DNA of 64,000 nucleotides from JBBRXJ01 sp038248505 (GCA_038248505.1 JBBRXJ010000003.1:24699-88698), one strand, 5' to 3'; positions 8,681 through 18,315 are shown, counted from the first letter of the stretch. Program-made: numbers and translations. Notes: generated from the sequence alone by a model not told the origin.

Positions 8681-9550
8681 TTAATGTTCCACGTGGAACA
8701 ATTTGTTGTTATCAACAGTCTGTAAGGCTTTATGAACAGTCTCTTCTTTGAAAGTGAAGCCTGCAGCCAAAAGCCGCTTAGGATAAACTTCCACAGTTTC
8801 AAAAATAACGCTTGCTGCTTCGCCCAAGACAAGGCGTACTAAAAAGGTAGGAATACCGAGAACAAAAGCGAATCGTTTAGCCTTTAGTTCATAAATTATG
8901 CTTTGCATACTAACTTTATTAGGTGCCGCAAAATTAACGCTATCCTTTATATTTTCATTATCAATCAGAAAATAAAATGCATTCACAAGATCATTTATCC
9001 CAATAAAAGACAAAGAAAAATCCTTGTTTCCTGGTTTTAAATAAAAACCTAAAAAACTTAAAACCCTTAGCTTTGAAACAAAAGCACTATCATTAGCTAA
9101 TACTACAGCAAATCGGGCTAAACAAACTCTAATTGTATTTGCTCTTTTTGCTTCAAACTCCCAATCTTTACAAAGCTTTACAATAAAACTTTGTTCATTG
9201 TTTTGAGTTGTTTCATCGGCATATACTAATCCATTGTAAATACCAATTGCGCTTGCATTAATAAAAAGACGTGGCTTAACAGTTAAAGAATTTATAGCTT
9301 GTACTAATGCTCTTGTAGTATTGATTCGACTATTATAGATAGATTTTTTCTTTGCCATGGTCCACCTGCCAATTAAATTTTCGCCTGCCAAATTAATAAC
9401 CACATCTGAATCCTTAATTGCACTTAATAGTCTGTTCTCGTTAAATAAAACATCTCTATCTATTTTAATAAGTAAATCACCTCTTCTAGCTATTTCAATA
9501 GAGAGTTTTCTCCCAATATATCCTGAATGTCCAATGAGTGCTATCTGCAT
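8681..9550 (-). CDS. TIGR01777-type NAD-dependent epimerase/SDR protein
   Basis: 289-aa Rossmann-fold protein of the extended SDR group related to YfcH. The N-terminus has IALIGHSGYIGRKL (NAD(P) binding), then INLAGENLIGRWTMAKK, a hallmark of this family, FINASAIGIY, and a C-terminal DUF1731-like segment. The reaction is not known for the family. The last codons (LFHVEH) coincide with the parS palindrome. The gene is divergent from pheS, with about 40 nt between the two starts, and precedes the flippase by 28 nt. Confidence 0.88.
   Translation of the reverse strand: MQIALIGHSGYIGRKLSIEIARRGDLLIKIDRDVLFNENRLLSAIKDSDVVINLAGENLIGRWTMAKKKSIYNSRINTTRALVQAINSLTVKPRLFINASAIGIYNGLVYADETTQNNEQSFIVKLCKDWEFEAKRANTIRVCLARFAVVLANDSAFVSKLRVLSFLGFYLKPGNKDFSLSFIGINDLVNAFYFLIDNENIKDSVNFAAPNKVSMQSIIYELKAKRFAFVLGIPTFLVRLVLGEAASVIFETVEVYPKRLLAAGFTFKEETVHKALQTVDNNKLFHVEH
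8685..8700. other. parS site (ParB/Spo0J binding), perfect 16-bp palindrome
   Basis: The sequence TGTTCCACGTGGAACA is a perfect palindrome and matches the bacterial parS consensus (TGTTnCACGTGnAACA). It lies within the last five codons and stop of the epimerase gene, as parS sites often do inside coding DNA. ParB spreads from such sites and loads SMC near the origin. I saw no second copy in the window. parA and parB are not in the window. Confidence 0.85.
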
Positions 9551-9566
9551 AATTCTTTATTTTTTA

Positions 9567-9574
9567 TACATTTG
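9567..9574 (+). promoter_or_regulatory. Putative Bacteroidota -7 box of pheS
   Basis: TACATTTG matches TAnnTTTG, the -7 element of Bacteroidota promoters. It is placed so that transcription would begin about 10 nt before the ATG at 9592. No clear -33 TTTG is visible. If real, it excludes the in-frame GTG at 9574 as start of pheS. Confidence 0.45.
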
Positions 9575-9591
9575 TGTCAAAATTCATAGAA

Positions 9592-10614
9592 ATGATTGAT
9601 AAAATAACTTCATTACAGAACGAAATAAAGGCAACTTTAATTTCAGATCAAGCAGGTTTAGAGGCGTATCGATTAAAATATTTAAGCAAAAAAGGACTTA
9701 TAAATGAACTTTTTGAGGGATTTCGTAATGTATCACCAGACCAAAAGAAGTTAGTTGGTTCAAAACTCAACGATCTAAAAAATTTGGCACAAACCAAATT
9801 TAATGATCTTTCTGTTCAATTTTCAGTAAGTTCATCAAATAATCTTATATCTGATTTAAGCCGATCACCAGAACCCTATGTTTTAGGATCTAGACATCCG
9901 ATCAGTTTAGTAAGAAATAGAATTACTGAGATATTTTCAAGAATAGGTTTTACAGTAAGCGAAGGTCCAGAAGTAGAAGACGATTGGCATGTATTCTCAG
10001 CATTAAACTTTCCTCCTGATCATCCAGCACGTGATATGCAAGACACTTTTTTTATTGAAAAAGATCCTGATATATTGCTGCGAACACATACATCATCAAT
10101 TCAGGTAAGAGTTATGGAGAACACAAAACCTCCTATTCGAACAATTTCTCCTGGTAGAGTATTCCGTAATGAAGCAATATCATCACGTTCACATTGCATC
10201 TTTCATCAGATTGAAGGACTATACATTGATGAAAAAGTATCATTTGCAGACTTAAAACAAACATTACTATACTTCTCAAGAGAGTTTTTTGGCAGCAAAT
10301 CAGAAATTCGTTTGAGACCATCCTTTTTCCCATTTACGGAACCTTCTGCAGAAATGGATGTTTCATGCAGTATTTGTGGTGGTAAAGGGTGCAATATTTG
10401 TAAATATTCTGGTTGGCTTGAGATTCTTGGGTGCGGAATGGTAGATCCTAATGTATTAAAAAACAACCATATTGATCCTGAAAAATATAGTGGTTATGCC
10501 TTTGGAATGGGTGTAGAGCGTATAGCAATGTTAATGTATCAGATAAAAGATATACGATTACTATTTGAAAATGATGTTCGCTTTTTAAATCAGTTTACAG
10601 CTTCAAATATTTAA
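9592..10614 (+). CDS. pheS: Phenylalanine-tRNA ligase alpha subunit
   Basis: Catalytic subunit of the PheST tetramer, which charges tRNA-Phe. An N-terminal coiled-coil arm is followed by class II motifs: FRNEAISSRSHCIFHQIEG (motif 2) and GMGVERIAMLMY (motif 3). Near residue 260 a Cys cluster (CSICGGKGCNICKYSGWLEI) is present; such Cys-rich insertions occur in many Bacteroidota PheS proteins. I chose ATG 9592 (MIDKITSLQNEI, 340 aa) over GTG 9574, which lies in the putative promoter. pheT is not adjacent, so the two subunits are encoded apart. The gene stands alone on the plus strand among minus-strand genes. Confidence 0.95.
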   Translation: MIDKITSLQNEIKATLISDQAGLEAYRLKYLSKKGLINELFEGFRNVSPDQKKLVGSKLNDLKNLAQTKFNDLSVQFSVSSSNNLISDLSRSPEPYVLGSRHPISLVRNRITEIFSRIGFTVSEGPEVEDDWHVFSALNFPPDHPARDMQDTFFIEKDPDILLRTHTSSIQVRVMENTKPPIRTISPGRVFRNEAISSRSHCIFHQIEGLYIDEKVSFADLKQTLLYFSREFFGSKSEIRLRPSFFPFTEPSAEMDVSCSICGGKGCNICKYSGWLEILGCGMVDPNVLKNNHIDPEKYSGYAFGMGVERIAMLMYQIKDIRLLFENDVRFLNQFTASNI

Positions 10615-10652
10615 GACTGGGGCTTGCACGCCGCCCTTGTTAATGCTTTTAT

Positions 10653-10946
10653 TTAATCTAAACGAATATTAATTGATTTATTTATATCAATTAATACAGT
10701 CCACTTATTTATTCCAGAACCGCTGGTATAAACCGTTCCGCTAACATCACCAGATATTTTATTGGATCCTTCTAATACAGATTTATAATCTGTAATTTCT
10801 CCTGCATTAACAATACCAAAATCTGCTGGTCCTACAACTACCTTTAAATCTATTGCAGATGCGTTTTCAATGCGTAAATCGTGCTGATTTAATTCACATG
10901 AAACAAAAGATAAAACGATAACAAGAATAAGAACAAAACGTTTCAT
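10653..10946 (-). CDS. Small lipoprotein of unknown function
   Basis: 97-aa protein with a type II signal sequence (MKRFVLILVIVLSFVSC, lipobox FVSC), so the mature protein would be about 80 residues anchored at Cys17. The rest looks like a short beta-rich domain without recognised motifs. Its ATG overlaps the stop of the OsmC gene by 4 nt (ATGA), which indicates translational coupling. Confidence 0.7.
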   Translation of the reverse strand: MKRFVLILVIVLSFVSCELNQHDLRIENASAIDLKVVVGPADFGIVNAGEITDYKSVLEGSNKISGDVSGTVYTSGSGINKWTVLIDINKSINIRLD

Positions 10947-11362
10947 TTTAAAATAATTTCATAATTAAGCGGTATACTAGCTTTAAATTGAGCACTTACG
11001 CCACAATATTTAGATTGAGATAGTTCAATTGATTTTGTAATATTATCTAAATGATTCTCTAATTGATTACCCGTTAAAATATATAAAACTTTCATTTCAT
11101 TATATTTTTTAGGATGTTCATCACTTAGATCTCCTTCAACATTAATCTCTAAACTAGAAATAGGTACTCTCATTTTCTTTAGTAATGATATTACATCCAT
11201 TCCTGTACATCCACCTAAAGCAGCTAATAATAATTGTTTTGGACGAGGACCTTCATCATTTCCACCATTTTCTTTAGTAGCATCCATTAGAATTTTAAAG
11301 CCATTAACATTGGCTTCAAACTTCATATTATCAATCCAGAAGGTATTTACTTGATGTTTCAT
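10943..11362 (-). CDS. OsmC/Ohr-family peroxiredoxin-like protein
   Basis: 139-aa protein of the YhfA-type OsmC branch. The conserved pattern RPKQLLLAALGGCTGMDV carries the first redox Cys and SKYCGVSAQF carries the second, as in thiol peroxidases acting on organic hydroperoxides. Length and fold order are normal. It is probably cytosolic and is co-transcribed with the small lipoprotein downstream. Substrate not determinable. Confidence 0.9.
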   Translation of the reverse strand: MKHQVNTFWIDNMKFEANVNGFKILMDATKENGGNDEGPRPKQLLLAALGGCTGMDVISLLKKMRVPISSLEINVEGDLSDEHPKKYNEMKVLYILTGNQLENHLDNITKSIELSQSKYCGVSAQFKASIPLNYEIILK

Positions 11363-11399
11363 AAATTTAAAATAAAAGTCAATATAAAAATCTAACAGA

Positions 11400-12428
11400 T
11401 TAAAATAATTCAGGATTAATTAAACGAGTTATACCAAAATGATTATATGCCATTTCAGTCACTTCACGACCTCTAGGCGTTCTTTTAATAAAACCTTCTT
11501 TAATTAAAAAAGGCTCATACACTTCTTCTATCGTTCCACAATCTTCTCCAACAGCAGTAGCAATAGTAGTAAGACCAACAGGACCACCTTTAAATTTTTT
11601 AATTAAGGTTTCAAGAATTTTATTATCCATTTCATCTAAACCTTTTTTATCTATATTCATAGCTTCTAAAGCATAATTAGCAATAGTAATATCAATAATT
11701 CCATTTCCTTTTATTTGAGCAAAATCTCTAACTCTTCTAAGTAAAGCATTTGAAATACGAGGAGTACCTCTACTTCTAAGAGCAATTTCTAAAGCAGCAT
11801 CATCTTTAACTTTAACATCTAAAATTTTACAAGACCGCTTAACAATATTTTTTACTACTTCCAGATCATAATATTCTAAATGTGCTTTAATACCAAATCT
11901 AGAACGTAAAGGACCTGTTAATAAACCTGAACGTGTTGTTGCACCGATAAGAGTAAAAGGATTTAATTCAATTTGAATATTTCGGGCAGCAGGACCTTTA
12001 TCAATAATAATATCAATTCTTCTATCTTCCATTGCAGAATAAAGATATTCCTCAACTACTGGATTTATACGATGAATTTCATCAATAAAAAGAACATCAT
12101 TTTTATCTAAATTTGTAAGAATACCAGCTAAATCTCCAGCTTTTTCAATAACAGGTCCAGAAGTAATACGAAGGTTAACACCCATTTCTTTAGCAATAAT
12201 AAAAGCTAAAGTTGTTTTACCTAAACCAGGAGGTCCATGTAATAAAACATGATCAAGTGCTTCTTCACGTTGTATTGCAGCTTGTACAAAAACTTTTAAA
12301 TTATCAATAATTTTATCTTGCCCTGCAAAATCGGAAAATGCAGAAGGACGAATCTTTTGTTCAATTTCATTTTCATTCAGCTCCAGGTTACGAATGTCAA
12401 AGCTATTATCTTTTTTTGAATTCTCCAT
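11400..12428 (-). CDS. ruvB: Holliday junction branch migration ATPase RuvB
   Basis: AAA+ motor that drives branch migration with RuvA during recombinational repair. Seen: the N-terminal IRPSAFSDFAGQ, Walker A GPPGLGKTT, Walker B VLFIDEIHR, sensor IGATTRSGLLTGPLRSRFG, and the C-terminal winged helix (TPRGREVTEMAYNHFG). The 342-aa length is typical. ruvA and ruvC are not adjacent. A 600-nt non-coding stretch precedes it. Confidence 0.97.
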   Translation of the reverse strand: MENSKKDNSFDIRNLELNENEIEQKIRPSAFSDFAGQDKIIDNLKVFVQAAIQREEALDHVLLHGPPGLGKTTLAFIIAKEMGVNLRITSGPVIEKAGDLAGILTNLDKNDVLFIDEIHRINPVVEEYLYSAMEDRRIDIIIDKGPAARNIQIELNPFTLIGATTRSGLLTGPLRSRFGIKAHLEYYDLEVVKNIVKRSCKILDVKVKDDAALEIALRSRGTPRISNALLRRVRDFAQIKGNGIIDITIANYALEAMNIDKKGLDEMDNKILETLIKKFKGGPVGLTTIATAVGEDCGTIEEVYEPFLIKEGFIKRTPRGREVTEMAYNHFGITRLINPELF

Positions 12429-13024
12429 TTTGTAATTTTCACTTTATTAGCTATTGTATTAATAATATAATAAATATAAATATATATATGTAATACTATA
12501 TAGGCTGTTAATAGTGTTTAAAAAAAAAGTCATATATGTATAGCAAATCAAATAAACATGTTGTTAAGAGTAAAATTAACAATTTATTAGCATATTATTT
12601 ATCTAATAATTAAATATTTATAAAGATATAAACAATGTGTGTATTAAGTATATTGTTTACAATTTTAAGTCAAAAAAGTTCTAAAAAATGTGAATAGCGA
12701 TGTGAATGAATGGTCGTTTATATCTGATAAGTGGAGTTGCAGGATACATATATTTAACAGTGAAAAAGGTATTAACAGTAATTAACATTTAGTAGAAGTA
12801 ATTAACAATATATGTTAACAAAGCTAAAGGCTTGAAGATGAATGTTTTTTTTATCCGTCTCTTCCTCACTTATTCTTATTCTCTGAGGAGCTATTATAGG
12901 GTTTTAAAGAACAATCTATCTTAACTTGGTCTGATTTGGACAGGATCCCAGTTTGGCCAAAGGGAAAAGAGTAGGACTTAATAATTTTTTTCACTACCGA
13001 TCTTGAAATTATAGTCTTACTTAT
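12429..13024. other. AT-rich intergenic region with a TTAACA cluster
   Basis: No gene is visible. The ruvB-proximal part is extremely AT-rich. Between 12754 and 12820 the hexamer TTAACA occurs five times in the same orientation (12754, 12772, 12782, 12802, 12815), with a sixth at 12576. No TTATCCACA-type DnaA box was found. It could hold the ruvB promoter, a regulator-binding array or an origin-related element; none of these is proven. Confidence 0.4.
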
Positions 13025-13435
13025 TTAATACTTTTTACAGAAGTTTGGGAGTATTTTAAGAATAGGATTGTAGAGGAATAAAGCAAAAAACATACCCATA
13101 AGGTTAAAAATAAAATCAAAAATATCGCCATACCTATTTGTTAGAAGAAATTTCTGAATTAATTCTATCATGCCTCCATAAAGGCTTGAAATAAGAATAG
13201 CATAGAAATAAGGAAGAAAAATATTTTTCTTATTTTCTAAAAAACGAAGAAAACCATCTATTAATAAAAACGTTAAAAAGAAATAAAAAATGGTGTGAAC
13301 AATTTTATCAACAGGAAAATTTTGAAGAAAATGCCAATGACTCACACTATTTGGTACGTGCATTATGCTAAGATTAAGCACAATTAAAGCCCAAAGAAAA
13401 GAACGCCAAAAATATTTAATTATAGACCAGAACAT
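13025..13435 (-). CDS. VanZ-like family membrane protein
   Basis: 136-aa protein with four hydrophobic segments and the VanZ-like pattern: a loop FPVDKIVHTIFYFFLTFLL and a following segment SLYGGMIELIQKFLLTNRYG with DIFDFIFNLMG. VanZ-like proteins are widespread and mostly uncharacterised; a role in glycopeptide resistance should not be assumed. It lies between priA and the ruvB upstream region and probably has its own promoter. Confidence 0.82.
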   Translation of the reverse strand: MFWSIIKYFWRSFLWALIVLNLSIMHVPNSVSHWHFLQNFPVDKIVHTIFYFFLTFLLIDGFLRFLENKKNIFLPYFYAILISSLYGGMIELIQKFLLTNRYGDIFDFIFNLMGMFFALFLYNPILKILPNFCKKY

Positions 13436-13493
13436 TTACAGCTTATTAGAATTTTTATTGAATAAAGTTCAATGTTATAGAAAAAAATCGAAA

Positions 13494-15944
13494 TCAATAA
13501 GGATCTACATCCGCATTTATTAATAAGTTTTTAAGATCGTTTCGAGAAAGAATTAGGTTCATTACGTTAGTAATTGTTGTTCGTCCTTTATTAACGGGAG
13601 TATCACGTTTTATTTTGAGGAGAATATTGAAAAGAAAATAATTACTAACACGTCCAATATAAGGTTGTTGAGGACCAAGGACTAAATCACCAAAATATTT
13701 TTTTAATTCTTCAGCAAATAATGAAGCACCACGCTCCACCGTTTGATAGTTTTTATGTTTTAATGTGAAACGAATAAGACGAAAATAGGGAGGATAATTA
13801 AAGTTTCGTCGTTCATAAAGTTGAGTATCAAGCATTTTTTGATAATCGTTATTAACAACACAAGCAATGATATTATTTTCGGGATCACTGGTTTGAATAA
13901 TCACTGTTCCTTGTCGTTTTGATCGTCCTGCCCTGCCACTAACTTGAGTAATTAGTTGAAAACTACGTTCGTGCGCTCTAAAATCAGGGAAGTTGAGCAT
14001 ATTATCGGCATTTAAAATACCTACTAAACTTACATTTCCAAAATCGAGCCCCTTGGTAACCATTTGTGTGCCAATTAGAACATCGACTTTATGTTCTTCA
14101 AAATCGCAAATAATTTTTTCGTATGCCTTGCGCGTTTTTGTAGTATCAAGATCCATGCGAGAAGTGCGAATTCCGGGAATTAAAATAGAAAGATCTTCCT
14201 CAATTTTTTCAGTACCAAAGCCACGAGTAGTAATTGAAGGATTAGCGCAAGCTCCGCATGTGTGTGGCATTATAACCTGATGACCACAATAATGACATAT
14301 TAAATTATTAGAAAAACGATGATAGGTTAAAGAAACATCACAATTGATACATCTTGGAATCCAGCCACAGGAAGTACATTCAACAAAAGGAGAAAAGCCA
14401 CGACGATTTTGAAAGAGAATAATTTGTTCATTAGCAGCAATTGTTTCTTTTATTTTTTCAAGAAGAACATTTGAAAAATGCGTGTGCATTTGTTTGCGTT
14501 TTCGGGCTAGTAGTGTATCAATGATAATAATTTCAGGAAGCTCTATATTTTTGTATCGCTTATTTAGTTCAACCAATGCATATTTTTTATTCATTACATT
14601 ATGATAGGTCTCAACAGCAGGAGTTGCAGTACCAAGCAATACTTTTGCTCCAATGGTTGAAGCTAAATAAATTGCTGCATCGCGAGCGTGGTAACGAGGA
14701 GCAGGATCATATTGTTTATAAGTATTTTCATGTTCTTCATCAACAATAATTAAACCAAGGTCGCGAAAAGGTAAAAAAACAGATGAACGAACACCAAGTA
14801 TAACACGATAACCATTGGGTTTGTTAATATTTTTCCACACTTCCACACGTTCCGCATCACTAAATTTAGAATGAAACACACCCACTTTATTTCCGAAAAC
14901 ATTTTTTAGACGATTGATAATTTGAGTAGTTAAAGCAATTTCAGGCAATAGATATAAAACTTGTTTGTCTTTTGCAATATAATCGCGAATAAGATGAATA
15001 TAAATTTCTGTTTTTCCGCTAGATGTAATACCGTGCAAAAGAGTAACTGGAGTATGAGAGAAGGCATTTAGAATTTTGTCATAGGCTTTTTGTTGAAATT
15101 CATTTAAGACAGACTCACCAACTACATCAGCAGCATGGTTTTCGAGCCTAGATATTTCAATTGTTTTTACTAATAGAATATTTTTTTTTACTAAAGCGTT
15201 TAATGCAGCATTATCGCTATCTTCGACTATTAGGTCTTTTCGACGAACAAGTTCTTTCCCTTTTTCTGATAAAAATCTAGAAAAATCTAGATATCGCATA
15301 AAAACTTGAAGTTGTTTTTTTGAGCGTTCCAATTTTAAAAAACACTCATTAAATGCTATTTTATTTCGTAGGTCATTATTTATAAGACAAAAAATTTCTG
15401 TTTTGGTACGAAAAGATTCAGCATATTTTTCTTCGGTAAAAACTGCCCCTTTTTCAACAAGACTGCGAAGAATGTTTGGAATATCTTTCAGGCTAGATTC
15501 GCTAATAAGTTTATCAGCATTGGTGTTTTTAAGCTTTTCAATAAACGATAATAATTCTATTTCACGAGGGCTGAGAGAATCAACATTATCAAAAGCATCA
15601 TTAAAAGAGATATTTGTTTCACTTTCAATACGAAGTCCAGCAGGTAATGCCGCTTTAAGCACATCACCAGGAGTAGACATATAATAATTGCAAATCCAAT
15701 CCCAAAAAGCAAATTGAGCTTCGTTAACAATGGGAATTTCGTCAAGTATTACAAGTATGTCCTTTGTTTTATATTCAGTAGGAGCTGTATTATGAATGCT
15801 ACGAATAATACCAGAATAAAACTTTTTCGAACCAAATTGCACCATAACTCTTTTTCCGACTGCCGCACTAGCAATCAATTCGGGTGGAATTGAGTATGTG
15901 TAGAGTCTTTGTAGAGGAAGAGGCAAGATGAGGTTCGCAAACAT
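13494..15944 (-). CDS. priA: Primosomal protein N' (replication restart helicase PriA)
   Basis: 816-aa superfamily 2 helicase that restarts stalled forks. N-terminal DNA-binding domain (residues 1-180), then Walker A LLHGITSSGKTEIY, the DEEH box (IIVDEEHENTYKQYDPAPRYH), SAT-like LLGTATPAVETY, and a zinc-binding Cys set CTSCGWIPRC, CDVSLTYH, CHYCGH and CGAC. The C-terminal helicase motifs include GTQMVTKGLDFGNVSLVGI and QVSGRAGR. Length is normal for Bacteroidota. pfkA lies just upstream, 68 nt away. Confidence 0.97.
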   Translation of the reverse strand: MFANLILPLPLQRLYTYSIPPELIASAAVGKRVMVQFGSKKFYSGIIRSIHNTAPTEYKTKDILVILDEIPIVNEAQFAFWDWICNYYMSTPGDVLKAALPAGLRIESETNISFNDAFDNVDSLSPREIELLSFIEKLKNTNADKLISESSLKDIPNILRSLVEKGAVFTEEKYAESFRTKTEIFCLINNDLRNKIAFNECFLKLERSKKQLQVFMRYLDFSRFLSEKGKELVRRKDLIVEDSDNAALNALVKKNILLVKTIEISRLENHAADVVGESVLNEFQQKAYDKILNAFSHTPVTLLHGITSSGKTEIYIHLIRDYIAKDKQVLYLLPEIALTTQIINRLKNVFGNKVGVFHSKFSDAERVEVWKNINKPNGYRVILGVRSSVFLPFRDLGLIIVDEEHENTYKQYDPAPRYHARDAAIYLASTIGAKVLLGTATPAVETYHNVMNKKYALVELNKRYKNIELPEIIIIDTLLARKRKQMHTHFSNVLLEKIKETIAANEQIILFQNRRGFSPFVECTSCGWIPRCINCDVSLTYHRFSNNLICHYCGHQVIMPHTCGACANPSITTRGFGTEKIEEDLSILIPGIRTSRMDLDTTKTRKAYEKIICDFEEHKVDVLIGTQMVTKGLDFGNVSLVGILNADNMLNFPDFRAHERSFQLITQVSGRAGRSKRQGTVIIQTSDPENNIIACVVNNDYQKMLDTQLYERRNFNYPPYFRLIRFTLKHKNYQTVERGASLFAEELKKYFGDLVLGPQQPYIGRVSNYFLFNILLKIKRDTPVNKGRTTITNVMNLILSRNDLKNLLINADVDPY

Positions 15945-16012
15945 TTTAGAGAACGGTGAGATGTGAGTAGGTTAAGTGAAAGAGAGAAAAACCGTACAAA
16001 TTTCAAGGTTCA

Positions 16013-16984
16013 TTAAATAAGGATTTTGGTGAGCTCAAGCATTTCAGAGCTAATGTCTTTGTGCATTTTAACAGTTTTGCTTAAATCCATTTCAATAATT
16101 TGTTCGTGTTGAAAACCAATCATTATACCAGAACGGCCAGCAAGAATTGCGTTTACCGATGCCATGCCCATTCTGCTAGCAGCAACACGATCATAACAAG
16201 AAGGACTACCGCCGCGTTGAATGTGACCGAGAATTGTAACTCGTACGTCTAGATGAGGTAATGCGGCACGTACTTTATCTGCTACTTCCATTGCGCCACC
16301 TTCTTCATCACCTTCGGCAACAATAAAAATAGAAGAACTATGATCACGTTGTTCTTTCAGTTGATTAATACAAGCTTTAACCTGATTTGGAATTTCAGGA
16401 ATAAGCACACCTTCAGCACCCGAAGCGATACCACTATTAATAGCAAGGAACCCAGCATCCTTACCCATTACCTCAACAAAAAATACACGGTCATGAGCAC
16501 TAGCGGTATCTTTAATTTTATCGACACATTCAATAACCGTGTTTAAGGCAGTATCGTAACCAATAGTATAATCAGTACCAAAAATATCATTATCAATAGT
16601 GCCTGGAATACCTACAAAAGGAATTTTATATTCATTGTAAAAGTCACTAGCACCCCTAAATGAGCCATCGCCACCAATAACAATAACTCCATCAATATTA
16701 TGATGCTTAAGTTGTTGAAACGCTTTTGCACGACCTTCAGGAATACGAAATTCTTTGCTACGAGCGGTTTTAAGAATAGTGCCGCCTTTTTGAATTATAC
16801 CACTTACATCAAAACGGCTGAGTTTACGAATATTTCCGTTTATCATACCTTCATAACCCTGTATGATGCCATAAATTTCAACGTTATTGAATAATGCGGT
16901 GCGAACGATTGCTCTAACAGCAGCATTCATACCAGGTGAGTCGCCACCAGAGGTTAGTACTCCAAGAGATTTAATTTGTGTCAT
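16013..16984 (-). CDS. pfkA: ATP-dependent 6-phosphofructokinase
   Basis: Committing step of glycolysis: fructose-6-phosphate plus ATP to fructose-1,6-bisphosphate. In 323 aa it shows TSGGDSPGMNAAVRAIVR, GGDGSFRGA, the catalytic PGTIDNDI, EVMGKDAGF and LGHIQRGGSPS. The Gly in GGDGS favours ATP rather than PPi as phosphoryl donor. It lies upstream of priA on the same strand with a 68-nt gap, so the two may share a transcript. Confidence 0.96.
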   Translation of the reverse strand: MTQIKSLGVLTSGGDSPGMNAAVRAIVRTALFNNVEIYGIIQGYEGMINGNIRKLSRFDVSGIIQKGGTILKTARSKEFRIPEGRAKAFQQLKHHNIDGVIVIGGDGSFRGASDFYNEYKIPFVGIPGTIDNDIFGTDYTIGYDTALNTVIECVDKIKDTASAHDRVFFVEVMGKDAGFLAINSGIASGAEGVLIPEIPNQVKACINQLKEQRDHSSSIFIVAEGDEEGGAMEVADKVRAALPHLDVRVTILGHIQRGGSPSCYDRVAASRMGMASVNAILAGRSGIMIGFQHEQIIEMDLSKTVKMHKDISSEMLELTKILI

Positions 16985-17154
16985 TTTTTTTAATTAGAAT
17001 TGTAAATATAAGGAATAATTAGCAAGATAAAAAGAGAATGATAATTCTACTAAAGTAATGATTTATAGGTTTTTGAACAGTTTCTTTATAAGATGTGTAT
17101 CATTACTCAATTCAGATTAAACACTATTTATGTATTCGTAGGCGAGAAGGAATC

Positions 17155-17460
17155 TTATAAATTGCCACAAGGGTCGCTGTTATTAGTTGTTTTTAATTTA
17201 TCTAGTTTACTGTTATATTTATCAATTTTTTTCTGAAAGTTTTTTGCTTTTTTAGGCTTTCGGTATTCATTTATTTGTGCTGAAACGACAATGTTGGTAG
17301 TATTTTCAGTATTGTTTATTTTTTGTGTTTTACACAGATTTTTTTCATTGGCAGCACTGCGGCCACATTTGGTACAAAAAAAATTTGGCGGGAAAGCTTT
17401 GTTTTTATAATCTTTCAGGTTGTCAGGTAATTCTTTTGCGACTTTACAAAGTGTTGCCAT
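17155..17460 (-). CDS. Small zinc-ribbon-like protein of unknown function
   Basis: 101-aa Lys-rich protein with one Cys pair of zinc-ribbon type (FCTKCGRSA, residues 28-36) and two later isolated Cys. No family recognised. It begins 2 nt after the YkgJ-like gene ends, so the two are probably co-transcribed, which is the main reason to believe it is real. The second half is low-complexity (KKAKNFQKKIDKYNSKLDKL). Confidence 0.5.
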   Translation of the reverse strand: MATLCKVAKELPDNLKDYKNKAFPPNFFCTKCGRSAANEKNLCKTQKINNTENTTNIVVSAQINEYRKPKKAKNFQKKIDKYNSKLDKLKTTNNSDPCGNL

Positions 17461-17462
17461 AT

Positions 17463-17954
17463 TTATTTACGATAATGTTTTTTAAGTTCTTCAAATATAA
17501 TATAAACGGCAGGACAATAGTATGTATTTTTTAGGCATAAATTTAAAATTTTGTGAATCTGAGATTGATCAGTGTGCGGGTACTCACGACAAGCTTTTGG
17601 GCGTTTTTCATAGTACGTGCATTTATTGTCTGGCAATAAAAAGGGGCATGGATGAGTTTTAAAGACCATATCTCCGTCTTCATCAACAGCAATATAGCGA
17701 GCAGTAAAATCAGCTGTTTTCATACCAGTAGCAGAGCTTAAACGATCAACATCTGTTTTGTTGAGAATGGGAGAGATGGATTTACAGCAATTGGCACATT
17801 GTAAACAATCAATTTTTTCAAAAGCGCTATTATGAAGATTATGTACAATGGTATCTAAATCGCGAGGAGCTTTGTTTTTTAGCTTGTTCAAAAGTTTTTT
17901 TGTTGATAAGTCTGCAATACATGCTAAATGAGATAGTTGATCTGTTAAAATCAT
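17463..17954 (-). CDS. YkgJ-family cysteine-cluster protein
   Basis: 163-aa protein of the UPF0153/YkgJ type, thought to bind zinc or an Fe-S cluster. The Cys pattern is CLQCANCCK near residue 77, then HPCPFLLPDNKCTYYEKRPKACREYPH, and later CLKN and YCP. Function unknown for the family. The small Cys-containing gene follows directly. It is the last minus-strand gene before the polarity switch at rpoD. Confidence 0.85.
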   Translation of the reverse strand: MILTDQLSHLACIADLSTKKLLNKLKNKAPRDLDTIVHNLHNSAFEKIDCLQCANCCKSISPILNKTDVDRLSSATGMKTADFTARYIAVDEDGDMVFKTHPCPFLLPDNKCTYYEKRPKACREYPHTDQSQIHKILNLCLKNTYYCPAVYIIFEELKKHYRK

Positions 17955-18315
17955 CTTAATAAACGGTTAATAGTATAAATTTTAAGAACAAAAGTAGGTT
18001 TTCGTAGTCAAATAGTAATATATTGAGAAATGTACTTTTTACTTAAAGACTCTTATCTTCATAAACTCAACTAAATAGGCATTACACTTTTTTAAAAAAA
18101 AGAGAAAACTTGGCTATAAATCGACAAAAAGATACGTTGAGAGACTAAAATACTTACTAAAATGTAAAGAAATGTAACCTTTGGGTAAAAAGTTCGTAAA
18201 AAGCCATGTCAATATAAATTATTTAATGTAGGTTTAAACTGATAATAATATCGGCTTAACACATACTAAAAAATAGAAGCAAAACGTATTAACAGGGTTA
18301 AAGAAAGCTAAAAAA
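17955..18315. other. Intergenic region between divergent genes, upstream of rpoD
   Basis: No ORF or RNA gene was recognised in these 361 nt between the YkgJ-like gene (minus) and rpoD (plus). It must hold the promoters of both. It is AT-rich, and no convincing TAnnTTTG box at normal spacing, DnaA box or riboswitch fold was found by eye. Confidence 0.4.

Noticed and set aside
10206..10466. Antisense ORFs inside pheS
   Set aside because: Shadow frames of a strongly conserved gene.
17955..18315. Candidate oriC at the polarity switch
   Set aside because: No TTATCCACA-like boxes and no dnaA; only gene polarity supports it, so it is not listed as a feature.
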